This document shows positions 7,736 to 13,834 of a stretch of 14,260 bases of DNA, piece after piece; position 1 is the first letter of the stretch; every line of letters begins with the position of its first letter. The stretch is from Gemmatimonadaceae bacterium. Lineage in GTDB: Bacteria; Gemmatimonadota; Gemmatimonadetes; Gemmatimonadales; Gemmatimonadaceae. Both the position numbers and the translations under genes were made by a program. The stretch is from contig JAICUE010000019.1 of assembly GCA_025936015.1 (NCBI GenBank), forward strand, positions 1-14,260, in the 5' to 3' direction. Under the pieces are notes generated by a model that saw nothing but the letters and a program-made list of their open reading frames with translations, did no database searches and had not been told where the DNA came from.

Positions 7736-8815
7736 GTGCGGCAGCTCGAGCTCGAAAAAGAAGCGGGCGCCGTGTCCGGGCGTCGACTCGACCTGGAGCA
7801 CGGTGCCCATTGCCGCGAGCAGTATCCGGACGATCGAGAGGCCAAGGCCAGCGCGTGAGAATCGAACTGTCGCTCGCTCCGACTGGAAGCCTTCGAAAAG
7901 ACTTTGCAGGACATCGTCGGGGATGCCCGGGCCGGTATCCGTCACCGAGAACTCGATCCTCGTCGGCGCGACTTCGACCGCCGCGATCGCGACGAAGCCG
8001 TCCTCCGTGCAGCGCAGTGCATTCGACGCGAGGTTCAGTAGCACGCGCTGCAGCGCGGCCGGATGTCCGATGCGCCCATCGGCTGCTGGGGGAAACAAAC
8101 GCAGTGGAATCGCGCGCGCCTCCGACACCGGCTGCAAGATCTGTCCGACGCATGACATGGCCTCGATCACCGAGAATGCCGCTGCCGGGCCGATCGTCAG
8201 GCGGTCCCCGCGCGCAGTGTCGATCAGGTCCGCCGCGAGCGTGGCCAGTCCCTGCGCCGCGCCGTAGATGATGCCGAGCTGACGGTCGCGCGCCGGGTCG
8301 CCGGGGCCGTACTGTCCACGTCGCAGCGAGTCGACGAGAATGAGGATCGAGGTCAGTGGCGAGCGGATGTCGTGCGCGACCGCGACGACGGCGTCGGCGG
8401 AGTGCGTGCCAGTCAGCCGCGAGACGAAGCGCCCGGTGTCAGTCTCCTTCCATGCCTTCGCGACTTCCTCGAGCCGGCCGAGCACCCGGACAAGGTCGCA
8501 GCCGTCCACCTCCGGTGCGGAAGCCAGCCGCTCGAGGAGCGCGCTCCGCAACAGCTCGACATACTCGGTCGCCAGCGCAGGGGGTCGGGCGACGCGCGAT
8601 TCCGCGCCGTTAGGCACGGCGTTGACGGTCGCCCATTGGACGACGGCATCGAGCTGCTCGCGCACTTCGGCGATCCGCGGCTGGCGCGATCGGGCGAGGG
8701 TATCACCCGTCTCGCGCGCTGCCTCGGCAACGGCCTCGGCGAGCGGAGATCGCGCCACCGTTTCGGCGCGCGTTGACGATGCCAATGGACTACGGCTGAC
8801 GCCGGAGCGTCTCAT
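7727..8815 (-). CDS. Soluble sensor histidine kinase
   Basis: This 362-residue two-component kinase would autophosphorylate on His and pass phosphate to a response regulator, most likely the sigma-54 activator encoded 62 bases upstream on the same strand. The dimerisation/H-box is AVAHDIRSPLTSI (H148). The ATPase domain shows the N-box LLNLASNALRCTEDG (N265), G1 DTGPGIP (293-299), F-box LFEGF (306-310) and G2 GLGLSIV (323-329). The N-terminal 140 residues are mainly helical, have no membrane segment and match no sensor domain I recognise, so the kinase is probably cytoplasmic. No clear Shine-Dalgarno precedes ATG 8815; translation may depend on the upstream gene, or the start may be slightly different. 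A GTTAGGC motif lies within the gene at 8609-8615, giving Pro-Asn on the coding strand. Confidence 0.92.
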   Translation of the reverse strand: MRRSGVSRSPLASSTRAETVARSPLAEAVAEAARETGDTLARSRQPRIAEVREQLDAVVQWATVNAVPNGAESRVARPPALATEYVELLRSALLERLASAPEVDGCDLVRVLGRLEEVAKAWKETDTGRFVSRLTGTHSADAVVAVAHDIRSPLTSILILVDSLRRGQYGPGDPARDRQLGIIYGAAQGLATLAADLIDTARGDRLTIGPAAAFSVIEAMSCVGQILQPVSEARAIPLRLFPPAADGRIGHPAALQRVLLNLASNALRCTEDGFVAIAAVEVAPTRIEFSVTDTGPGIPDDVLQSLFEGFQSERATVRFSRAGLGLSIVRILLAAMGTVLQVESTPGHGARFFFELELPHAR

Positions 8816-8877
8816 TCAGGTCTGTCTGATTCCAGAGCGGGGGGCGAACGATTTCGTGACGCGGTGGGTTCAGCTGT

Positions 8878-10308
8878 TCACGACGCCTGCAGTGGCGGCT
8901 CCTCGGAATCCCGGCGGAATCCATGCCGCTCCAACAGCCGGTACAAGGTGGTTCTGTCGACGCAGGCGAGCCGTGCGGCGCGCGACATGTTTCCCGACGC
9001 GCGAGCGACGAGGCGGGTGACATACTCCTTCTCGAACGTCGCAAGCACCTGTTCCTTCGAGACGTGATACGCCTCGTTCATCGACGCCGATGGGAGCGGC
9101 GCGGCGCCGGGCTCCGGGGTCAGTTGCTGCTCGAGCGGAAGGTGCTGTGTCTTGATCTTCGAGCCGGGCTGCGCGAGCACCGCGACGTGCTCGATGAAGT
9201 TCTGCAGCTGGCGGACGTTGCCCGGCCACGGCCGCGAAGCGAGGAAATCGAGCGCGTCAGCCTCGAGCGTCGGCAACTCCGCTTTCGGCGAACGGTGCCG
9301 CGCCCAGAAGAGCTTGAGAAAATGATTCGCCAGCACCGCGACGTCTTCCGGCCGCTCGCGGAGTGCGGGAAGCGTCACTTGGACGACGTTGAGGCGGTAG
9401 TAGAGATCTTCGCGCAACCTCTTGTCGCGAATCGCCTCCCGCGGATCGCGATTCGTCGCCGAGATGAATCGCACGTCGACCACCGCGTCTTCGTGTTCGC
9501 TGCCGACGCGCCGGACGACCCCGTCCTGGATCACGCGAAGCATCTTTGCCTGGAGGGAAAACGACATCTCGGTGAGCTCGTCGAGGAAGATCGTTCCCCC
9601 GTGCGCCATCTCGAGCAGCCCGGTCTTGTCGCGGTCGGCGCCGGTGAACGCGCCGCGGCGGTGGCCGAACATCTCCGACTCGAGCAGCTGGTCGGGGATC
9701 GCGGCGCAGTTCACCGGCACCAGCACCTGACGCGCCCGCCGGCTGTAGCGGTGGACGCACTGCGCGAGGAGCTCCTTTCCCGTTCCGGTCTCGCCGACGA
9801 TCATCACCGACGCGGTCGTTGCCGCGACTTTCCGCGCCAGCTCGATCGCCTGACGAAACGCCGGCGACGATCCGAAGATCGGCACCGGCGTGCCTAACGC
9901 GAGCGCGGCGTCGTCGGTCGGCAGCAGCTGCTCCTCACGGTGGCGCATGCTGATGAGATGGGACGCGCGGCCCAGCAGCAACTGGAGCTGCGTTCCGGAG
10001 TAGGGCTTGGACAGGTAGTCCCAGGCGCCGAGCTGCATCGCTTCGATGCTCGAGTCGACGCTCGGGTTGCCGGTCATCAGGACGACGAGCGTCTGCGGGG
10101 CCGCCGACATCACCGCACGGAGCACGTCGAAGCCCGACACCGGCGTCAGCCCGACGTCGACAAGCATGATGTCGAACCGCGAGCGTTGCATCAGGGCGAT
10201 CGCCTCGCCCCCATTGGCGAGGGCGACGACGTCGTAGCCGTCGAGCCGCAGCGCGCTCGCGCAACCGTCGCGCAGCGCGCGGTCATCGTCGACGATGAGG
10301 ACGCGCAT
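8878..10308 (-). CDS. NtrC-family sigma-54-dependent response regulator
   Basis: Starting at ATG 10308 the protein has 476 residues in three domains. The receiver (2-115) has VDDD at 5-8, phospho-acceptor D51, T79 and K101. The AAA+ domain (about 145-390) has Walker A GETGTGKE (172-179), the sigma-54 contact loop GAFTGA (219-224), Walker B TIFLDE (239-244) and RPWPGNVRQL near 359-368. A Fis-type helix-turn-helix (about 430-462) ends in TTLYRLLERHG. It should activate sigma-54 promoters after phosphorylation, probably by the adjacent kinase. Start choice is open: the frame extends to ATG 10356 and ATG 10455. Those 49 extra codons show lower G/C at third positions than the gene body and would put a non-family extension before the receiver. 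However, the best promoter lies only about 65 bases upstream of 10455 and GGGGGG precedes that ATG. Confidence 0.92.
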   Translation of the reverse strand: MRVLIVDDDRALRDGCASALRLDGYDVVALANGGEAIALMQRSRFDIMLVDVGLTPVSGFDVLRAVMSAAPQTLVVLMTGNPSVDSSIEAMQLGAWDYLSKPYSGTQLQLLLGRASHLISMRHREEQLLPTDDAALALGTPVPIFGSSPAFRQAIELARKVAATTASVMIVGETGTGKELLAQCVHRYSRRARQVLVPVNCAAIPDQLLESEMFGHRRGAFTGADRDKTGLLEMAHGGTIFLDELTEMSFSLQAKMLRVIQDGVVRRVGSEHEDAVVDVRFISATNRDPREAIRDKRLREDLYYRLNVVQVTLPALRERPEDVAVLANHFLKLFWARHRSPKAELPTLEADALDFLASRPWPGNVRQLQNFIEHVAVLAQPGSKIKTQHLPLEQQLTPEPGAAPLPSASMNEAYHVSKEQVLATFEKEYVTRLVARASGNMSRAARLACVDRTTLYRLLERHGFRRDSEEPPLQAS

Positions 10309-10527
10309 CGTCCGCCGTGCCACTACCGGACCACGCTCGACGACCGGATCGCGCATCGGCACCTGCCGGTCGTCGCGCCCGACGGAAGACGTTAGGCAGT
10401 CGCTCGTGTTCGTGAATGCCGTATACCCGTCGGTACTCCTCTGCACAGTGCTCATTGGTCCCCCCAGCGGCGGCGCTGGCGAACGTCGAAACGATGCACA
10501 TCACACTAGAAACGCGATCGTGGTCAC

Positions 10528-10556
10528 ATTATCTGTCTAATTGTTCATAACGTCAA
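10528..10556 (-). promoter_or_regulatory. Sigma-70-type promoter for the sigma-54 regulator and kinase
   Basis: Read on the minus strand, TTGACG (complement of 10551-10556) is followed after exactly 17 bases by GATAAT (complement of 10528-10533). That is five of six consensus bases in each box with ideal spacing, in a locally AT-rich patch. The start point would be near 10521. It is the best promoter I can see in the window and points toward the regulator gene. Confidence 0.7.
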
Positions 10557-10617
10557 TGGTGACATATTTGCGACATTGCGCCCGCCAATCCGGGGCTGAG
10601 CGAGCACGCGGACCTCT

Positions 10618-10634
10618 GCTTCGATGCGCGAAGC
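10618..10634. terminator. Small hairpin, second of a pair
   Basis: GCTTCG (10618-10623) and CGAAGC (10629-10634) form a 6-bp stem with a five-base loop, just beyond the larger hairpin in the direction of minus-strand transcription. It may add to termination of the upstream regulator transcript. Confidence 0.35.
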
Positions 10635-10641
10635 CCTTACG

Positions 10642-10677
10642 CCTCGCCGAGTGTTGCACTGATGCAACAAGGCGAGG
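10642..10677. terminator. Two-tier hairpin downstream of the degenerate GGDEF regulator
   Basis: An outer stem of CCTCGCC (10642-10648) with GGCGAGG (10671-10677) encloses an inner stem of TGTTGCA (10652-10658) with TGCAACA (10663-10669) and a four-base loop. It lies about 80 bases past the stop of the upstream minus-strand gene and before the next promoter, as expected for a terminator. There is no clear U tract on the minus strand, so factor-dependent or other functions remain possible. The inner stem TGTTGCA-N4-TGCAACA could equally be a protein-binding palindrome. Confidence 0.5.
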
Positions 10678-10755
10678 GCCTACGCGCAGAAGCTGAAGCC
10701 AGTGCCGACGGCGCCTGCCTCCCATCCGCGGCGCCGATCAGGACAACCTGACCGG

Positions 10756-11760
10756 TTAGGCGGGAGAAAGCTCCTCGAAACCGAGCAGCAGATCGGAGGA
10801 GTTCCTCCGTCGCAGCTGCTCGAGCGCAGCCGCCGCGCGATCGATCAAGTCACCCGGATCGATCTTCGCTCCTGCGGCGTCGGCGACGGAGCAGTAGCCC
10901 CCGCGCAGCCGATATTCGCCGGCCTTCATCGCCTTTCGCAGCCCGTCGTCGAAGCTGCGCTCGAGCCGTGCCGCGAGCGAACGCGCTCCTACCGCATCGG
11001 TATCCGGTGCGAGGATGGCGACGCGTGCCGGGCCGGCGTGGCCGACAAAGTCCGATTTGCGACTATGTAAGCGGCAGATGTTTGCCAGGGCGGCCGCATG
11101 GCGGATGTTCTCGTCCGCGGCCGGAGTCGAACCGTCGGGCGCCGTCCGTTCCGGCGTGAGCGTCAGGCAGGTGAGCGGCTCCGCATCACGCGCGGCTCGC
11201 GCACGCAGTTGATAGGCGACTTGCTCCATGCCGTGCGCGGTATACAGCCCGGTCGCTACATCGAGGCAGCGCTCCGATCGCGCCTGCGTCGCCTCCTGCC
11301 GGGCGCGCAGGAAGGTGCGGATCTTCAACACGAGCTGCTCGACGTCCACCGGCTGGCTGCAATATTCCCAGGCACCGGCTTCGTACGCTGCCGTCCGTGT
11401 CGACGCGCCGAGTTGCACCGACGACGTGATCACCACCGGTGTCGATGGATCGAACAACGGATCGTCGCGCAGCGCTCGACATACCGACACGGCGTCGAGT
11501 CCTGCCTGGTCGTCATCGAGCAACACCACATCGGGATGGCTGCGTCGCGCGAGATTGAGCGCGAGGGTGCCTGACGCGGCCCGGACGACGGTGAATCCGC
11601 GGTCCTCGAACACCGTGCCGATCGAGCGGCTCATCCACTCGTCGCTGCTGGCGAACAGCAGGACGGGCGGGGTGTCGAGTCCCGGTTCATGCCTGGTTCG
11701 TGAAGCCCTGTGCATCCGCGGCCGGCGATGGCCCGATTGATCCGATGTCTCGCGGATCAT
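10756..11760 (-). CDS. Response regulator with a degenerate GGDEF domain
   Basis: The protein has 334 residues from ATG 11760. The receiver-like domain (about 31-150) keeps the phospho-acceptor in VVLLDDD (D82) but has Gln136 where receivers have the conserved Lys (CSQPVD instead of xTKPxD). The second domain (about 165-320) begins with DVATGLYTAHGMEQ, matching the DxLTGLxNR start of GGDEF domains. Its active-site loop reads AGPAR (242-246) after RKSDFVGH, so the GGDEF signature is lost and cyclase activity is unlikely. It may be a nucleotide sensor or a protein-protein switch; that is inference. The start is chosen because ATG overlaps the TGA of the epimerase as ATGA (11757-11760), implying translational coupling; an in-frame ATG at 11814 would overlap by 58 bases. 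The TAA stop lies in a GTTAGGC motif. Confidence 0.85.
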   Translation of the reverse strand: MIRETSDQSGHRRPRMHRASRTRHEPGLDTPPVLLFASSDEWMSRSIGTVFEDRGFTVVRAASGTLALNLARRSHPDVVLLDDDQAGLDAVSVCRALRDDPLFDPSTPVVITSSVQLGASTRTAAYEAGAWEYCSQPVDVEQLVLKIRTFLRARQEATQARSERCLDVATGLYTAHGMEQVAYQLRARAARDAEPLTCLTLTPERTAPDGSTPAADENIRHAAALANICRLHSRKSDFVGHAGPARVAILAPDTDAVGARSLAARLERSFDDGLRKAMKAGEYRLRGGYCSVADAAGAKIDPGDLIDRAAAALEQLRRRNSSDLLLGFEELSPA

Positions 11761-12818
11761 CGGTATGGGGCGAAACTCAGCGCGGGCTGCGCCCGCGACT
11801 GCCGGACATACCACTCGCGCGCTTCGGCCAATCCGTCATCGACACCGTGGCTCGGCGCATAATCGAGAAGCTTCCGCGCCTTCTCGATTGATGCGCAGGA
11901 ATAGCGAACGTCGCCGGTGCGAAATTCTTCGCGGCGGGGTGACGCGAATGCGATGTCGGGCTCTGCATACGCGAGCTGTTCGCGCAACATCTCGAACAGC
12001 TGATTCAGGGTGATCGATTCGCCACAGGCGATGTTGTACACCGCACCCGTCGAACGGATGTCCGCGGTTGCCGCGAGGATGTTCGCCTGCACGACGTTGG
12101 CGACGTGACAGAAGTCGCGCGTCGTCTCGCCATCGCCGAAGATGGTGCACGTCTCGCCGCGCAGCAGGTTCGTGATCCACCGCGGGATCACCGCCGCGTA
12201 CGCACCGGATGGATCCTGGCGCCGGCCGAATACATTGAAGTAGCGCAATCCGATCGACTCGAAGCCGTAGCTGCGCTGGAAGGCGAGCGCATACGTCTCA
12301 TTCGCCGCCTTGCTCGAGGCGTATGGGGACAAGGGACGACCGATGTGCTCCTCGCGCTGCGGCTGCCGCTCGTCGTCACCGTAGACGGCGCTCGAGGAAG
12401 CATAGACGACGCGGGCGACTCCGGCATCCTTCGCGGCGACGAGCATGTTGACGAATCCGGTCACGTTCACCGCGTTCGTAGTCAGCGGATCGGCGACCGA
12501 CCACGGCACCGACCCGAGCGCGGCGTGATGCAGCACGAAATCGATCCCTTCGCACGCGGCGCGACAGAGCTCGAGATCGCGGATGTCGCCTTCGATCATG
12601 TTGAAGCGCCTGGCGCGATCAGGATCCCCGCCGACTGCTTCGGTGATGTTGGCGCGACGACCGGTCGAGAAGTTGTCGAGGCCGATCACCACCTGCCCGA
12701 GTGAGAGCAGCTCCTCGACGAGATTCGAGCCGATGAATCCCGCCGCTCCGGTGACCAGCCAGCTGCGCGGTGCATCAGGGAGTATTTCAGCGAAGCGATG
12801 GTGACTGGTGATCGTCAC
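11757..12818 (-). CDS. NAD-dependent epimerase, WbpP-like UDP-N-acetylglucosamine 4-epimerase
   Basis: This 353-residue extended SDR enzyme probably interconverts UDP-GlcNAc and UDP-GalNAc (or their uronic acids) for surface glycan synthesis. Motifs are GAAGFIG (24-30), LDNFSTG (47-53), GDIRDLE (77-83), SSSAVYG (141-147) and catalytic YASSK (Y166, K170). The stretches DPLTTNAVNVTGF (109-121) and LRYFNVFGRRQDPSGAYAAVIP are characteristic of the WbpP/TviC branch. WbpP-like proteins usually have SVPRS where this one has SVPWS (103-107). The start is GTG 12818, supported by AGGAG five bases upstream on the minus strand. It is the first gene of a unit with the degenerate GGDEF regulator, joined by ATGA. 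The enzyme class is secure; the exact substrate is inferred. Confidence 0.93.
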   Translation of the reverse strand: MTITSHHRFAEILPDAPRSWLVTGAAGFIGSNLVEELLSLGQVVIGLDNFSTGRRANITEAVGGDPDRARRFNMIEGDIRDLELCRAACEGIDFVLHHAALGSVPWSVADPLTTNAVNVTGFVNMLVAAKDAGVARVVYASSSAVYGDDERQPQREEHIGRPLSPYASSKAANETYALAFQRSYGFESIGLRYFNVFGRRQDPSGAYAAVIPRWITNLLRGETCTIFGDGETTRDFCHVANVVQANILAATADIRSTGAVYNIACGESITLNQLFEMLREQLAYAEPDIAFASPRREEFRTGDVRYSCASIEKARKLLDYAPSHGVDDGLAEAREWYVRQSRAQPALSFAPYR

Positions 12819-13017
12819 GTGTGCTCCTGCGCCAGGTGTCGAAGGAATGCAGCGGCCGCGTTGTCGCGGCGTGTGTCGTCACGCGGGGGGCACGATCCAT
12901 TCCGGCTCCCGCAGCACGAAATCGCTGGCTTCGCGCGTCGGCGAGCTGCGCTAGCGCGATGCAACGCCGGGGATGCCGCATCTGGCACCGATCGTCGTGT
13001 CGTGACCGTGCCTCACT

Positions 13018-13037
13018 CTGTAGAGAGCCGACTACAG
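13018..13037. promoter_or_regulatory. Inverted repeat CTGTAG-N8-CTACAG
   Basis: CTGTAG (13018-13023) and CTACAG (13032-13037) are exact reverse complements with an eight-base spacer, the geometry of a dimeric regulator site. It lies about 145 bases upstream of the DinB-like gene and 200 bases upstream of the epimerase. The binding protein is unknown. Confidence 0.35.
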
Positions 13038-13078
13038 CAGTGCCGATACTTTCCGGGCGGCTGCGCTCGCCGCTGTCA

Positions 13079-13101
13079 GCGTTGCGTGAACCTCGCAACG
13101 C
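13079..13101. promoter_or_regulatory. 8-bp inverted repeat with GTTGC cores
   Basis: GCGTTGCG (13079-13086) and CGCAACGC (13094-13101) are exact reverse complements with a seven-base spacer. Two more copies of the core follow at 13108-13112 (GCAAC) and 13124-13128 (GTTGC). The cluster is about 80 bases before the DinB-like start, so it could be an operator array or a hairpin in the leader. Confidence 0.45.
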
Positions 13102-13182
13102 CGCTCTGCAACGGCGGCGCGGGGTTGCGTATCGTTTCACCCAACGTCGCACGCTCACCCACCACTCTTTCCCCAACCGAAC

Positions 13183-13752
13183 ATGCCTCGCACCGCCACC
13201 GCCGCGACGCTCCTAGCGTTAGGCGCCGCGCTCCTCGCTCCCGCCGTGCATGCCCAGGCAGTTCCCGATGCTGCCTCGGCGGCCGCTGTCAGGCAGCAGT
13301 TCCTGACGGACCTCGATACCCTGCAGGCGAAGTTCGTCGCCCTCGCGGAGGCGATCCCCGCCGAGAAGTACTCGTGGCGGCCGACGACCGGAGTCCGCTC
13401 CGTTGGCGAGGTCTTCAAGCACGTCGCGAGCGAGTATTACACCTTCGCGCCGGTCTCCTTCGGTGCGGCGCGCTCGCCGCTGATCCCCCGGACGAAGGAA
13501 GGGTTCGCCGCGTTCGAGGCCGCATCGTCCAAGGACGAAGCCCTCAAGCAGCTTCGCGATGGTTTCGCGTTCGCCAGGCAGAGCATCGGCAGTCTCGACG
13601 CTGCCTCGCTCGCCGGATCGAAGAAAATCTTCGGCGGGGACCACACGATCATCGAGACGTCGAGCGCGGTCACCGACGACCTGCACGAGCACCTCGGCCA
13701 GCTCATCGCCTATTCGCGGATGATCGGCGTCGTACCGCCCTGGAGTAAATGA
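13183..13752 (+). CDS. Exported DinB-like protein
   Basis: The protein has 189 residues. A Sec signal peptide (1-24) with LLALGAALLAPAVHA precedes a likely cleavage before QAVPD, so the mature part is periplasmic or secreted. The mature part reads as a helical bundle with VGEVFKHVASEYY (H80) and DDLHEHLGQLIAYSRMIG (H168, H170), the two His-containing helices that bind metal in DinB/YfiT-type proteins. The length fits the family after signal removal. Most DinB-like proteins are cytoplasmic thiol-dependent metalloenzymes, so export is notable. No Shine-Dalgarno precedes the ATG. Leu13 is a rare TTA codon lying within a GTTAGGC motif. The activity cannot be stated from sequence. Confidence 0.85.
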   Translation: MPRTATAATLLALGAALLAPAVHAQAVPDAASAAAVRQQFLTDLDTLQAKFVALAEAIPAEKYSWRPTTGVRSVGEVFKHVASEYYTFAPVSFGAARSPLIPRTKEGFAAFEAASSKDEALKQLRDGFAFARQSIGSLDAASLAGSKKIFGGDHTIIETSSAVTDDLHEHLGQLIAYSRMIGVVPPWSK

Positions 13753-13769
13753 GCACCGGAGCTGACGCA

Positions 13770-13790
13770 GCGAAGGCCCCTCGCCTTCGC
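13770..13790 (+). terminator. Hairpin after the DinB-like gene
   Basis: GCGAAGGC (13770-13777) and GCCTTCGC (13783-13790) form a perfect 8-bp stem with the loop CCCTC, starting 17 bases after the stop codon. No T tract follows (CGCGCCC). It is probably the terminator of the DinB-like gene. Confidence 0.6.
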
Positions 13791-13819
13791 CGCGCCCGCT
13801 CGTGCGCGACGCGTCATGC

Positions 13820-13828
13820 TGCTAAATT
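13820..13828 (+). promoter_or_regulatory. Extended -10 element, likely leaderless start
   Basis: TGC followed by TAAATT (13823-13828) matches an extended -10 box and ends six bases before the ATG at 13835. Transcription would start at or next to the start codon. No ribosome binding site and no good -35 box are visible. The patch is AT-rich compared with its surroundings. Confidence 0.45.
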
Positions 13829-13834
13829 TCCCGG

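Larger units (their letters stand above)
10309..10755 (-). promoter_or_regulatory. Intergenic and leader region of the sigma-54 regulator
   Basis: This stretch lies between two minus-strand genes. It holds two hairpins that probably end the upstream transcript, then an AT-rich promoter patch (about 10500-10580), then a leader of about 210 bases before the preferred start, with a GTTAGGC motif at 10391-10397. No separate gene is convincing here. The leader could encode an N-terminal extension of the regulator from ATG 10455 or ATG 10356. Confidence 0.5.
12819..13182. promoter_or_regulatory. Divergent intergenic region with two inverted repeats
   Basis: This gap of about 360 bases separates the WbpP-like epimerase (minus) from the DinB-like gene (plus). 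It contains CTGTAG/CTACAG (13018-13037), GCGTTGCG/CGCAACGC (13079-13101) and further GTTGC-type elements at 12961, 13108 and 13124. I cannot place a confident promoter in either direction. No Shine-Dalgarno is visible before the DinB-like ATG. No small gene is convincing here. Confidence 0.5.
1102..13224. repeat. Dispersed GTTAGGC motif, nine copies
   Basis: Exact GTTAGGC is found on the + strand at 1102, 5297, 6732, 7704, 8609, 10391, 10755 and 13218, and on the minus strand at 9892-9898. Seven of the nine are CGTTAGGC; the exceptions are 7704 and 10755. The coordinates given here only span the first to the last copy. Five copies lie in stops or between genes and four lie inside genes. The copies are not part of a longer repeat, as the flanking bases differ. 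Confidence 0.8.

Noticed and set aside
6960..8267. + strand open frame of 435 codons crossing the end of the secreted protein and the kinase
   Set aside because: It is Ser/Arg-rich low-complexity translation, out of frame with two well-supported genes.
11761..11814. Upstream ATG (11814) for the degenerate GGDEF regulator
   Set aside because: It would overlap the epimerase by 58 bases; ATG 11760 gives the typical ATGA overlap and loses no domain.
12982..13000. CTGGCAC as a sigma-54 -24 box
   Set aside because: The -12 position reads TCGT rather than TTGC, so only half of the promoter is present.
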